From Todiramphus chloris collaris (lineage: Eukaryota; Chordata; Aves; Coraciiformes; Alcedinidae), in assembly GCA_025345505.1 (NCBI GenBank), contig JANVCC010000018.1, positions 39,481,242 through 39,545,241 on the forward strand: DNA of 64,000 nt, in the 5' to 3' direction. A program made the position numbers and the translations under genes. The notes beneath the pieces are model-generated. The model was not told the DNA's origin and made no database searches. It saw only the letters and a program-made list of their open reading frames with translations. Of this stretch, positions 39,201 through 52,430 are shown one piece after another (the stretch's first letter is position 1; every line of letters starts with the position of its first letter).

Positions 39201-42200
39201 CTCAAAAAGCAGACACCTCCTACGTCAACATAACAAAGAAAGGTTTTGAACACAGATCTTTACCCTGTGGCCTGAGCCACTGAGGCACAGAGGAATGTAA
39301 ATGACAAAGGTCACAAGAGACAAGTATATGAGCAACTCAAACAGCAGATCTGAAGTGACCATCACTTCTGGGTAGGGCAATGTTTCATTGGCTTCTGAGC
39401 AATAGATTTCTTTGCTGGTGAAACTGCAGGTGGAAGAATGTCCAGCATGTGCCTAAGTCTAGACAAAGGATAATGACTCTGTAGCTAGGTAGTTACAAAA
39501 TCTGTTGGGTGTATGATGTAGTATGCACATGCTGGACCTATGGAAGTTCTGTCTGCTAGATGGAGGCTTCAGAAAAAAAATTGTTCAGCTGACACATGTT
39601 TGTGAGTTGAAGGCAGCCTTATGTGTACCCGCTTCAAGAACAAATTTTGTTTGAATTATGGATGGCACCTTTGGTTTTCCTGTAATTATGTGACTCTACA
39701 TACCACATGGGTGCATAGCTAGTAAAACGACAGTTAACAGCGCAGGGCATTATTGTATCCTTCTAGAAACAGGCAAGGGTTCTAAACTAGGGATTTAGCT
39801 CTTCTTGTCCTCTGAAGTATGTCTTTTGTTAGAGACACCTGAACTTGCTCTGAACAAACTGGTGTGGCTCTCCAGCATAGCTCAGACATTAGCTCAGGTC
39901 TGTGAAGCAGCGAAGACGTGTTATCTCAGCATGCCACCCTGGGGAGAGCAAGTCTGGCTTTGTTGCTTCCAGTTTTAGAACAGGCTTGGTTGCTGTGAGC
40001 TTAGGAATCTCTGTGACACAGATGTTCACATGCCTTGAAAAGCAAATCCAGCCTGTTATTCTGCTTACATGAAATATGACATGCAATTGCTGCCCTTATT
40101 GCCATCCTAGTTAAAACTATTAAAAAAAAAAAAAAAGAGAAAAAACCAAAGAAATTTACTTATTTAATTTCTTCGGTCTTACTTGACAGACTTCCTGGTC
40201 TTCTCTTTGACCTGTAGCATAACTCTTATGTCTGTGCTGGATTCAGCATTTTGAACTCTTTCTCCACTTGGGAAATCTGCCTTTCACTTTTAGTCTGAGT
40301 GCTTGTACACGTTGCTGTGCAGGCAAAAACTTTCAAGTAATAAACTTTAGATTTCTGCTTTCCCAACTATCATTTTCAATCTTACAGGCTGAAAGGGTTC
40401 ACTCATTTCGTTCAGCAAAAGTTCTTTCCTTTCTTGTTTCTTTTCTTTGTCTCCCTGCCTCTCTGTCCAGACTTGTCTCCTTCTCACTATTCCTTTTCCT
40501 CCCACTTTCATCTGTCTTCTTTTCACTGGTCTGCTCCTAATTTTATTTTATTTTCTACAGATCTTCAGTTAAAAAAAACTCACCTCTGACTCATTCCCCT
40601 CAAAATGTATTCAAAGAAATATCTTCATTCCTCATATTTCTTCAAGACCCCTACAAGCCGGTTTTGTTTCTGGGGTTTTGGATAGATATTTCACTTCTAT
40701 GACAGATATTTCAGGGTTCATATCACCGCATCAGAAATATAGCCAGTCCAGACTCATAAATCAGTATTACTAAGGTGTATCTGAAGAACTGAAACACTTT
40801 TATTGCAAACATCAGTGATAATATGGGCCTCAGAATTGCCCTGGAATATGGATGAGTACAAACCATTTAGGAACAAATATTCTGGCTGATAACTGACAGC
40901 CAGCCAAAAGCAGCCCCTGATAAAGATAAATAACCTGTACTCAGGGAAATTTTTTGCATCATTAAACATGGTGAGCATATTAGCTAGCAGGGGGTGGAGC
41001 TGAGTCCCTAAAGAGATAAATCTAAATTATATGCGCTGCAGTGATCATAACAGTAATGCACCATCTTGGCTAACTAGCTGACATCAACGGGGAAGGGAAT
41101 TTCAGATTTAAATGAACCAAACTAAAGAGCATTGCAGTACGCATACAGATTAATTTGAGCACATTCATGAACTTTTTAGCCTTTTTCTGTGGTCTGTTTT
41201 CATTTGTGCCAAAGCGCGAGGAGTTTAGACTTTCCTTGTCAGTCTGTGCATAATTTTTTATTTTCACTTTCTTATGTGGTTTGATTAATTACTCCTTTAT
41301 TTACCTTCCATTAATCACCTTATGCCACAGTTGTATCAACTCTTGCCAAAAGCTCATAGATGGATAGAAGTTTAGTGTCATTTTTCCGTAAACAGGAAAG
41401 TACACTTAGTGATTACACAGTATTTCTGAAAGGGAGAACTCTGAAATCAAAGGAAAGAAAACATTTAGTTACACAGACGCATGTCTGAACAATCAAATGA
41501 AGCTTTGTTAAAAGAACATAAATTGGATTAAATGTTTTCCATGACACAAATTAAGTATATTTGTAAAAGTATATAAAGTGTATTTTCTTAGGATGAAGAA
41601 TGTCTTAGTAAAAGATAATTGCCTATTTTTAAATATTAGTCCTTTTTGTTTCTGAGAAAAGTTTGGGTTCAAACTGCTAGAAGGTGTACGGAGTAAAAAG
41701 ATGAATATTAATTGGTTGAAGCTGACTTGGTGTAACTTGCAGTTCTGTATTATTAATTGAGTCCATTTATTTCCTGTTGACATGGCAAGTAAGGAAATAA
41801 AACAGATGTAATGAATACATTTTTCAGTCAAAATCAAATATGCATTTTCATGAATAACTCTTTCTCAGGTATGTCATTGTCCTACGAGTACATAAATTTG
41901 TTCAGGAGGCTCATAGATAAATCAGTGGTTTTCCTTCTGGTATGTAAATATCCACTTGCAAATGTCTAAGTGTATTTGAAAACATGGCCTGAATAAAGCA
42001 TCAGAGTACAGAAATGTGACCTGCAAAGAGCAATGCTTTTGCTCCATTCTTCACTTGATCTCTGCTCCAGGGCTGTGATTGCAGCTAAACAACTTCAGTG
42101 TGTGCTCCTGGGCATCAGACTTGCAGTACCTAACGATCCATCAGATTGCCCAGGCCATTTCTCCCTATTGGGAAACATTGACAAAAGGCAGGAATTGCTT

Positions 42201-42958
42201 ACTTTGATGGTAGGAAGGAATTTTTCAGACACCTCCCTGTGAGGCTTGTGTTCCAGCTAGGAGGGCTTCATCTGACTGCAGTAACTCTGTGGCCTGGGTA
42301 CATGGATTAAATGGGTTGCTGCAAAACAAGGAACTTTAAAAGCTTTACCAGTGGCCAAAAGGGTCTTGTCCCTTAGAGGACCAAATAAAAAATGGCAACT
42401 AGCATTTTACGATGCAGTTGCACCCTGCGGAGATACAACTTCTCAGAGTGGCTGCATTGTAGTTCACGATATTTTAGCAAAATAAGAGATACATCAAGAG
42501 AGATGATCGAGTGCACTTGCTAGACAAGTCCCCGTAAGGTAACAAACAGAAAAACTACCACTTTACAGTGTGCTGAAACTGCTTAGCTAAGTTCCAGTAC
42601 TAGGCATTCAACAAAGTGGATAGAGGGCAGGAAATATCTTGACTACACAAAAAATTCCAGTCTTGATTCTGCAGAGCACCTCAGCATGTAGCTTAGTTCT
42701 CATGGTGCTGCTTCAAGTTGAACTTATATCTTTTGCTATCCTGGGTCTATACTGAGGAGGTAGGCAACAGGAACTTTCTGAGAGGCTTACCAGAGCATTG
42801 GTATGCAGGAGAATAGAAAGAAAATTATAAAGGATAACTCCTACATTGATTGTATTCACCTGTAAATAAAATCAAAGCCTGGGGATGATGATACTGCTCC
42901 AGGTCTTTCTGTCAGTGATGCTGGGTACAATGCCAAGCCTCTGAGTGCAAAATGTGGG

Positions 42959-42981
42959 TTTTTTTGTTTTTTTTTTTTTTT
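42959..42981. repeat. Poly(T) run
   Basis: Twenty-three bases of T interrupted once by G. It could be the reverse complement of a retroposon tail, but no element body is recognisable on either side. Confidence 0.85.
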
Positions 42982-43130
42982 GTGGAGCAACTGTGAAACA
43001 GGTATTTCATGTCCATTTTTTTGTCTGTCAGGAAACATTTTGATAAGGTTCAGAAAATCAACTGTTTCTGATGCTGAATGGCAAAGTCCCAAGTTAAAGA
43101 TATTCTTTAGGCAGTCTTGACAGAAAATTT

Positions 43131-43195
43131 AAAAAAAAAAAAAACCTACAAAAACAAAAACACCCAAAAAACAAACAAACAAAAAAAAGCAACAA
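43131..43195. repeat. A-rich low-complexity tract
   Basis: Fourteen A residues are followed by A-rich sequence with scattered C (CAAAAACAAAAACACC, then AAACAAACAAAC). It is a degenerate A/C simple repeat. Confidence 0.85.
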
Positions 43196-43632
43196 ATATG
43201 TTTTCAGAGAGTTCTCAGTTCTGTCACAATTTGGCTGACAATTTATAACCACTTCTGTATTCTTTGTGTATTCTGTATCCGCATTCATATCATGGATATG
43301 GATGATCTAGTTTCATCTCTAAAAATGATGAATATTGCCACTGCTTTTGAGAAAGTTCTGGATTTAGAACAAGAAGTGTTTGACAGGTTCTCTATGTACT
43401 GCTTTGCTGTAAGCAGGCATTAATCTATTTTAAAAAGCTGCAACTTTTTCATATGGGATTTTTGTCTCCAAAAGAGATGCTGCAATTGGACTTCATTAAG
43501 GCTTGTGAGCTATAAAAATGTTTTCCCAGATCAGTCCTTCCCATTATTCTTTGGTCTCAGATGAATCGATTCAATGAGGTGTAAACATTTGAATGGGTCT
43601 TTGATTTCTGTTCTTCTACTTGTGTGTTTAAA

Positions 43633-43760
43633 GCTCCATTTTGGTCTTTATCTTTGCTTTTTTTTTTTTCCCTTTATTTTTTCTATCTTCATGTTCTTGT
43701 TTTCCCATACTTTCTGTTCCAACTGATTTGTCTTTTCTCTTCCTCATTTCTTCTCTTCTA
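43633..43760. repeat. Pyrimidine-rich tract
   Basis: About 130 bases strongly enriched in T and C, including a T run followed by CCC and many TTCTT and CTTCC words. It resembles the tract at 2191-2284. No tandem period is evident. Confidence 0.65.
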
Positions 43761-44044
43761 TCTTAATTTCATTTAGAGATTCCTAATGGAGTAAAATAAC
43801 CGAATGAGATAAAATAACAAAGTAAAAACAACTTTAAATTTGAAGGCTAAGCAATTTCTCTCAGGTCCTGATTGATTATTCTGTTTTATGAGACTCAGAA
43901 AATTTTTCACTCTACAGAGAAAACCAAAATCTCTTGAATAGAATTTTTTCTACTGACTTCAGTGGGCTCCTGTGTAGGGAGTATTCTGATTTCTTTCTCA
44001 CTTTTGGGAAGAGTAGTTAACAATGCTATTTAACTGCCATGGGG

Positions 44045-44062
44045 AAAAAAAAAAAAAAAAAA
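44045..44062. repeat. Poly(A) run
   Basis: Eighteen consecutive A residues preceded by GGGG and followed by CCC. No associated element is recognised. Confidence 0.85.
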
Positions 44063-44581
44063 CCCAGAAAATCAGGGCAGTACAAAATATTGTATTTCTT
44101 GTGTTTTCTACACCCATAATTTCACAATAGCCATGATTACGTAAGATTCAGGGGGGAAAGATTAGTCCCACCACCCATTTATTGCAAGCAAAAAATGCTT
44201 TGGTATGTTTCTGTCAAGTTATAAAGCTTTGTGAAAGTAGACTAGAAATAAACGCAACACCCTTGTAATAAAATTCTGAGTAAGCGGTTCCATGTGGACT
44301 GTCATTTTCTTTCCTAATTGCAAATGCCTTCTAACACCTTTCCATCACTTTATTCAGCATTTTTAATAACCAACAGTAAATGCAAGTAAATCACATTGAC
44401 CCTTAAGGTCCATATATAGATCAAAATAAACACATGAAGATTAAACACATTGTTGCTTTTACTGCAATGATATGCAAACAATTATATACCAGGTCAGTCT
44501 AGGGCACCATTGATATTGCTTGCCAACCAATTTATTTCTGAAAAGTCTGACCCCTTTTAACGTGCTTCTTCAAAGACGGAG

Positions 44582-44600
44582 ACCTAAGAGCCTCTTAGGT
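44582..44600. repeat. Perfect 9-bp palindrome with 1-nt centre
   Basis: ACCTAAGAG, one C, then CTCTTAGGT form a fully complementary inverted repeat. It is short enough to arise by chance in 64 kb, though a dyad like this could also be a dimeric protein binding site. Confidence 0.8.
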
Positions 44601-46306
44601 ATCACTGATAGAAAATTGGCATGTCTTTTGTTTTGTTTTGCTTTAACTAGTAAAAGATTTTGAAGATTTTTTTATTATTTATGTCTAACCTAAGTGAAAA
44701 CTGATGACAATTTAAAATCTGTTTGGTGATGATTTTCTGAAATATTTAAAAACATACAGATTTGGATTTAGAGGAAATATTAAAATAACATACTACAAAG
44801 TGTAATAGACTTTCATAATTTTTATCCACTTTTACACTTGTCATAGAAGAATATGTCTGTCTGTTCTTCCAGGATATGCTTTAGGATATTGTGTTTCTTG
44901 AAAATGTTGCTACTTTAGCCAGAAATGTTTGGGCATGAGACAGAGTTGGTTTTTTTAAAAAGACATTAACATGGTGATTTGCTTATATTACTCTCATTAT
45001 TATAACAGTTAGAATTTTACATTTGAATCATCACTACATGATTCAGAGAGGAGAAAACAAATGAAGAGTTGAATACAAAACAGAGACAGCATAAATTATG
45101 ACAAAACATTAATCTACAAGGGCTTAAAGCCAATTATATTTTAATGCACTCTGTCCTCAGTAGATTCTCAAGAAAAGTACGCACAATACTGGATTAAAAA
45201 AATGCGCTCATTAGGATTCAAAAAATGAATTTAAATCTTTTAATGTCAAGTATTTCTAATAATCTCTAAATTTAATTAGTGAACAACATGCTTGACATCA
45301 GCATATTTTCGTATATGATTGCATTCTCAAAGAATGATAAAAACTAAGGCCAACCAAGGTGAGTATACTGTTCAACACCTTGGAGAAGATGTAAAGTACA
45401 AAGGTATATGTATTTATGGTTTGATTCTTTGAAAGTTATCATGAACCTGTATCTTCAATCTTTACAAAACCATTTTCAGCTCTAGCTCTTGACCTTTGTG
45501 CATTGTTCATGTGGAACAGAAACACAAACAAAGTCATGTTTTACATTTGCCTACTTTCCTTTAATAACTTACCGTGTAATTGTCTGAGATTTTACAATTT
45601 TACAAGATCCTGAGCAAGATGCTTTTTCTGAGACAACCATGCATTGCCCTGTTGGGTTTTTTGTTTGTTTCTTTTTGATACACATTTTCCCTTAGGAGTC
45701 AATTTGCCATTGTAGATCATGATGTAATTGTGGCAAGCAGGTGCTGATCCCTTTTAAATGTTGGTAATAAGAGCCAAACCTCTGAATAGTCCAGAGAAGC
45801 AGGCTGGAGTGTGTGATATGATAAAGTGGGAGCAAAAATACTTGCAGTCAGGAAAAGGAAGCCATCATCCTGCATTGCCAGCCACAGATTAGTAACTGGC
45901 AACTACTTGTAAATTCAGCAGGCTCTGAAGGCTTCACAGAAGCTTGATGACACAACATAAAAGAGACTGCATTTTTTTCTGCCTAGGAGATGAGTTCATT
46001 TGTCCAAGCAGCTCTTTGAAGTCAGTCTGAATGGCACTAACACCCTAGTTTAACATGTATTAAACAGGAATGGCCGTTTTACATTAAGGTGCTGATCTCC
46101 TCTAGACATTCAAAATGTTGATTGTTATATAAAGAAAATAGGGAAGATAGCGTATTGCCCTGATGGTATTTTTGACCATGGACCTCATAGCAGTTCCTTC
46201 TGTCTCCACCAGTTTATGGCTGTAGCCGCTCAGCTGGCATACTGTGGGCTGGGGCCAGCCCAATGATCTTGAAAATTTTTCTGCACTTGTTTGTAAGCAG
46301 GTATTG

Positions 46307-46307
46307 A

Positions 46308-46343
<36 letters not shown>

Positions 46344-46362
46344 TGTATATGCACACATGTGC
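46307..46362. repeat. (TG)n(CG)n(TG)n microsatellite, 56-bp alternating run
   Basis: A TG repeat with an internal CGCGCG patch, then TATATGCACACATGTGC. Every step from 46307 to 46362 alternates purine and pyrimidine. The TG/CG composition is the classical context for left-handed Z-DNA. As a microsatellite it is probably length-polymorphic. Confidence 0.9.
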
Positions 46363-47210
46363 TCATTTAGCTCTGTGGTTTGTTCCAGATACATCACAGT
46401 GCACCTAAGGTAAGACACTGATGTGACTGGCCTGAGAAGGGTGGAGTAGCTCAGCAGCTGTGGGATGAACTTTCTAGGGTATCTTCAGAGAACACAAAAC
46501 TCTGATGAGATGATAGAGGTCCCATGATGTTTGATTTAAGTTGTCCAATATTTTCTGATTATTGCCTTGGAATTACTGTCTTGGAAAGATGATTGTGAGG
46601 TAGTAGCTGGAGATAATTTCCACAGCAGAGGCAGGTTTCATCTCACTTTACTGATCTTAGAAGCTTGGCATCTAGCGAAAATTTATTTCACCAACTCTCC
46701 TTGCTAGTTCAGATTGTAGAAAAGGCAACTACAGAAAAAAGTTCATCCAATTGATTTAAACTGTACTCTGGTGTGAGATGAATCAGTTTGGTCTCCTTCC
46801 TCCTTCATGGACTACAGAGGCAGTGAAAAGACTACCTTAAAAAAAATATGTCTTTCAGATGGCTAAAAGTATGTGAGATGAAGCCTACTTCAAGGACTAA
46901 GTGGGGTCTTAAATGTCTCTTTGATATTAGGAGATTTGTTTCTCTGAGTTAAATACTATTTGTAGCAGCCAGTATTTACATTGACTTTGTCACATATCTG
47001 CCATATGGGCATGAATGTATTTCCCAAATCTGTTGCATAGTTCATACCATAAATATACCTTGCATCTCTAGGCTTTTGCCTACATGTGAGATTAAATTGG
47101 GGTGAAGATGCAATTAGTGCCATGAGATCTGAGTTCAGAATTTTATGCCATAGTGAGCTCAACTGTGGATTCAGTTGTGGAAAACAGGCTAAGTGTTTTG
47201 AATGGTATTA

Positions 47211-47240
47211 TTACCTAATTACATTTACCTAATTACATTT
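47211..47240. repeat. 14-bp tandem duplication
   Basis: The unit TTACCTAATTACAT occurs twice head to tail (47211-47224 and 47225-47238), followed by two further matching T bases. It is a recent-looking local duplication with no mismatch. Confidence 0.85.
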
Positions 47241-50200
47241 TAATTAGGATGAGTAGCCAAGGGTTCAGTATTCCTAATAAGAAGAGGCTTCTGACTGAAG
47301 GATTTGACACCTCTTTGGAAGGGAAAATTATCAATTTCAGTGTAGTTTGTTTTTTTTTTTTCTTTCCTGTCATTTTGTGCATAGATGAAAGAATTCCTTA
47401 TTTTTAAGTGTATAGTAAATTCTGTAAGTATGGGTGCCATTTTACTTCATTATTTTTTTTTTACAAGATGATTTTGTGGTGGGAATGTGCTCATAGACTG
47501 ATGTTTCACAGAATTTTTTACAATAGTTAGCATAGAAACGAAACATGGACTGCACTACCTCTTCATATATTCCAGAGAAGATTGTATCAAAGTCTATGAC
47601 TTTGACCTATTCAATGTTTTCAATTTGGTGTGTTAGCCATTTCTAATGTCCTCCATTTCTAATTTTGATACTTTGCAAGCAGGATATAAAATAGTCAGTC
47701 CATCAATATAAGTAATAGTGAAAAGGTCAAAAATGCTGATCTTTGTGAACAGGAAAAATAGCCTTGTTGGAAATTTTGTCACCTCCAAGCGTGCTTGTAC
47801 TCTGAAAAGTGGTATTGCTAAAGATTATATTTACTTTCCATTTCTTCAGATTTATTCAGTTTATTTTGTTGTCTTTTTTATAATTGTAGTATAAAGGTTT
47901 CTCGTATTAGACTATTTTAAACACTATCATTTTTAAGAATAAAAGTTCTGCATTCAGAAGCTATGACTCTGTCTTCTGTGACTGACACTAGTAACCTCTT
48001 CTATGATATTTGAATTTTCCCTAGTCACTGCTCAATAGATATTTATGAAATGATTTCCCTGGGACTGCTTACAGGCTAAGAATGTAGTGTATATATATGT
48101 ACTGAATATTTCAGAATTGTCCCTCAGTTAACAGTTATTTTATTCATGTCCAAGGCAGGATGAACTTATTTGTAACCTTGTATATATATCCCAGGTTACA
48201 CAGTTTCATGGGAATACAATATAATAAATCATATTCTTCAGATAAGCAGATATTATGACTCAAAAGACGCAAAGTTTACACATCTGTTGGATAAAGTACT
48301 TCCATGTTTATACAATATCTTTCCAAAGAGGAAATCTGCTTTATTCACTCATGTTTTTTATTTCTCTGCCTTATGTTCCCAGAAGCAAGTTCTTCTGGGC
48401 ATCACATTAAAGCATTGAGAAATCCTAGTCAGTGATGCTGATGCATCATTCCCAGCCAAACTTTTCCTTCTTTTGCTCAGATAGTGAAAAAATCAAACTG
48501 TGATGTCTAAATTCTCATGAGAAAGAGTGTGGTGAGAGTCAAATATGATTCCAATAAGACACCAAATATAAGCCACAGATATAATCTGGTCACTGCCATA
48601 CAACCATGACTTTGCTGACTTTCTCGAATACGCTGTTTTGGACTGTTTTGCCACCATACAGATAGACATAATCCAGGATCCTGCCATTAAAGTAAAACAA
48701 ACAAGAAAGTTGCATGGGATTCTGTTAAAGAGATGTTGGTAAAGCATAATGACTGAACATAGTACAAAGTGTCATTCAGTCAATTATATTGAATTGATTA
48801 CATAAATCTAAATGTTAAAATCTTCAAAAAGCATTCCATTTGTTACAGAGGAACAAAAAGAATAAACATATTGTTCTCCAGAAAGCTGTGTTGAAGGATC
48901 ATTAACATATTTAATATCAAGGGATTATGATGATAAAAGCCTTTTGCACATTTGCTCACTCTAGTTTGTTTCATTTCGTTCAGCTGCTCTCTCTCTCTGT
49001 TACGCATTAAACATATATTTTGAAAGGATTTGTGTCAGAGAATGTTTGTGATAATGTAAAGGCCATAACCTTTTCAGTACCTCTTCATATGATGTTTGTC
49101 TTTGATTATTTCCATCTTCAGTTCTCGAAGTTTGGTTTTCAGTTTTAAGAGGAATGATACCTGTAAATGCATTCTAATATCTTCCCCTGTATCCTTGTCC
49201 TATAATCAGAACAGGTGGTGGCATCTTAACGGAATTTTGTCACCTCTGTTTTTGACAATCTTACTTTATAAGAGAAGCTCAATATATTACCTAGGACAAT
49301 GAAGTTTAAGGTGGATATAGGAAGGACAATGTAGACACTAATATTGACTACCACTCATTTACATTCCAAAGCATCTCATGCAAGTTCTTAAGCAAAAATT
49401 TGCATGCCAAATAAACACAATATTTTCTTATATAACTGCTTGATCTTCAAACTCTTTTTATTCCTTTTTTTTTTTTTTAATTTGTTTTGATGGTTATTGT
49501 CTCTGTACCTTTATATATATTAGCTCCTCAAAGACCGGGTTTTTCTCTTTGTTTGGCACATACATTCGCTTCTGTGATTCTGTTAAAATGTATATAAAAA
49601 ACGTTTCTATACATACTGATTTTTCTTCAGACTTCAAGACTGTCTTGACTAGCTGCCTTATTTCCTGAGAGTTCTCCTAGTCCTCCTATTATTGACACTT
49701 TTCTATTACTCAATACATCTCCTTTCACAGACGTGTTGGATTTAATTATATCACAACAGATTTTGGCTGAACAGTTGTTCCTTCCACACGCAAATCAAAC
49801 CAGATGTGTGCTACTTAGAGCCCTGTCCCAAATTACAGAAGTTCCCCATTCTGCTAAGAACTAGTATCAGTCAAGATCTGAGTGCAGAAATTTGGGATCT
49901 TGGTTAGACACAATACCCCTCTGCACACTCGTCTCTAGCATGGGTCAGGAAGCAGGAGCTGCAGAATGGCAGCTGTTTCAATAGGGGGAGGAATGAAGTA
50001 AAGCAACTGTTATGCTTATTAATCACTTTTTAATTCCTTTAAAAAGAAAGTAAAAATTAAGTTTGGCTTTTTGCTTATTGAAAACACCTTTCTCCTCCAT
50101 CTCACAAAGGCACAGAGGAGAAAGAAAACTCATTTATAGAAAAAATAGCCTTTAAGCATCTTTCAGAAATTACTAGCTGTTGATCCCTCATGTCAAAATG

Positions 50201-51481
50201 TTACTCTAGTGTGGTGGCTCCAGTGGCTTGGGACATTAATTTTGAGAAGGAGTTGCATAAGACTTTCTAAATATCTTACACATTTTGATATGGCATTGCA
50301 TTACTCTGGATCATGTTATTTTCTTTTCCATGGGCTGAATGTTGGTTCATTACTAGATAGGCCTCTTGTCATAAAAATAAGCTGGCTTTTAATTATAAAA
50401 GCTGTCTTAAAGAACAGGTATAAAAATTCTAGTCCTCCACATGCTGTCCGTATTCACTTTCTACCCTGTGTTCCTCATGGTAAGTTCTGTGGAGTCTGTT
50501 ACAAAAGATTTTCTAAATCTCCAGAGAGAGAGGTCTTGTTAAGTGGGGGTGTGGAAAAGAAGAATAGGTTGTGGGGAAATGGCAGAGTATTGGAAATTAT
50601 AGCAGTTCTCACAGTCTAAAATATTTCTGAGGAAAAATCCATGGAATCTAATCTTGATCTTTTTTGTTATGAGAACATTTCAATAGAACTAAACTAGTTC
50701 TTCAATTTAAAAAGAATTTGATGATATAGTGATGCATTGCTCTAAGATTTAACCTGTCAATTAAAACTGATGACATAAAAATGAGGAGTGAACTGTTTAC
50801 AATACCAAGTTCAGCTTGCAACATACTGCAGGCTGAACATATTTGATCATCTTGGAAGTGGTAGGAGAAGGGTGACCTATGTATGATTCCTGGTTTAAGT
50901 GACCAGTGGCATGGCAGGCAAGCTCAAACTAAGACATCAGTCTTTCTAGTTTGCCCTACTGATGACCTTAGGTTTATTGAATTAAAAGGAGTGCAATGTT
51001 CACCTGCTGTTTCCACACAGAAAGCAAACTCAGCATCTTTCTTCAGTTTCACATTTGGATCAGTAACTTTTACTATGGCACAGTGGATTTTAGACAACTG
51101 TGAACAAATCACAAATAGCGGTGCTGATGCTAACACCTAAGGGCTTGCCAGGGTGTATTCTTGATTGCTTGCACATTTATGAGAGTTTCCTGGGCTCAGG
51201 AGATAATAAAAGTGCTTTAACAGTTTTCAAAGCAACACTCTAGTTTGGCACAGTTTGCCTTTTTACTGCTTTCATGTCCAAGATACTCTTCCCTATCTGC
51301 AACACCCTCCTTGACAAGACTGGGCATATTAGGATATACACTGGTAACTACATGCCAAACTGGTACTCTAAAGGGATATTCAGACATTTTTCCAGAGAAT
51401 CACAGAATCACAGAATGGTGGCTGTTGGAAGGGAACTCTGGAGATCATCTTGTCCAGTGCCTAGTGCCAAAGCAGGTTCAC

Positions 51482-52415
51482 CTAAAGAAGGTTGTGCAGG
51501 ACTGCATCCAGGTGGGTTTTGAAAGTCTCTAGAGAAGGAGACTCCACAATCTCTCCAGGAAGCCTGTTCCTGTGCTCCATCATCCTCACAGTAAAGAAGT
51601 TTCTCCTTTTGCTTATGTGGAACTTCCTATGTTCTAGTTTGTGTCTGTTGTCACTTGTCACTGGGCACCACTGAAAAGAGATTGGCCACATTCCCTTGAC
51701 TCCTGCCTTTTAGGTATTTAAAAACAATAACACGAACCCCTCTCAGTCTTCTCTTCTCCAGGCTAAAGAGCCCTAGGTCTCCCAGCCTTTCCTCATAAGA
51801 GAGATGCTCCAGTCCCCTAGCCATCTTTGTAGTCCTCTGTGGGACTCTCTCCAGTAGTTCCTTATTTCTCCTGAACTGGGAAGCCTAGAACTTGATACAG
51901 CACTCCAGATGTGATCTTACTAGGGCAGAGTAGAGGGGGAGTAGAACCTCCCCTGACAAGCTGGTCACGCTCTTCTTAATGCACCTGAGGATACCATTGT
52001 CCTTCTTGGCTACAAAAGCACACTGCTGTCTCATGGTGAACAAGCTGTCTACTAGGACTCCCAGGTCCTTCTCTTCAGAGCTGCTTTCCAGCATGTCAAC
52101 CTCTAAGTTTTACCGGTGCATGAGGTTATTCCTCCCCAGGTGCAGGACCCAACACTTGCCCTTGTTGAACTTAGTTAGGTTCCTGAAGCTGATCCTGCTC
52201 TGGCTGGGGGGTCGGACTAGATGATCTTTTGAGGCCCCTTCCAGCCCCTAACATTCTGTGATTCTTTGATTGCCTCCACTCAACTCTCCAGCCTGCCCAG
52301 GTCTTGCTGAATGGCAGCACAGCCTTCTGGTGTGTCAGCCACTCCTCCCAGTTTTGTGTCATCAGCAAACTTGGTGAGGGTACAGTCTATGTCTTCATCC
52401 AGGTAGTAGGATCGC
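51482..52415 (-). pseudogene. CR1 reverse transcriptase C-terminal remnant
   Basis: Decoded on the - strand, the fragment gives the FADD catalytic box (52358-52369) and, after the nested insertion, a block ending in KDLGVLVD with LYSALVRSHLE (within 51885-52094). The C-terminal block includes NFFTVRMMEHRNRLPGEIVESPSLETF (within 51482-51691) and a stop at 51482-51484. The two downstream blocks lie in different frames, so at least one indel separates them. The endonuclease and most of the palm are missing. Confidence 0.88.
52183..52270 (+). mobile_element. Nested CR1 3' tail, opposite strand
   Basis: An 88-base piece of CR1 3' UTR on the + strand (GATCCTGCTCTGGCTGGGGGG, GGACTAGATGATC, CCCCTTCCAGCCCCTAACATT), ending in ATTCTGTGATTCTTTGAT, a degenerate octamer tail. 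It splits the antisense CR1 coding sequence between the AGGTTC at 52177-52182 and the resumed coding sequence near 52276 (CACTCAACTCTCCAGCCTG). No clear target duplication is visible. Such extreme 5' truncation is usual for CR1 insertions. Confidence 0.85.
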
Positions 52416-52430
52416 AGGTCACCTTCAGAG

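Larger units (their letters stand above)
36001..51394. other. Long non-coding stretch, no recognisable gene
   Basis: No gene or assignable transposon body is visible. Simple sequence includes A or T runs at 36184-36200, 42959-42981, 43131-43195 and 44045-44062, pyrimidine-rich stretches near 40419-40528 and 43633-43760, and a large TG/CG/CA tract at 46307-46362. Frames at 37709-38092 (127 codons, +), 41508-41837 (109 codons, -) and 50209-50619 (136 codons, +) lack recognisable domains and have compositions typical of chance frames. Whether this is intergenic or a long intron cannot be decided here. Confidence 0.5.
51395..52430 (-). mobile_element. CR1 LINE, 5'-truncated, carrying a nested CR1 tail
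   Basis: A CR1 on the - strand; its 3' end is at 51395, where CACAGAAT units (complement of ATTCTGTG) mark the octamer tail. It runs back through the C-terminal reverse transcriptase region to about 52430, where it is truncated just upstream of the catalytic box. The FADD codons are intact at 52358-52369, followed by the [13 protein letters not shown] block. At about 52183-52270 the element is interrupted by a + strand CR1 3' tail. After removing that piece, the coding homology on both sides is contiguous. Indels and stops mark it as inactive. Confidence 0.92.

Noticed and set aside
46102-46418. Frames encoding threonine/histidine repeats
   Set aside because: They are translations of the TG/CA microsatellite at 46307-46362, not a protein.
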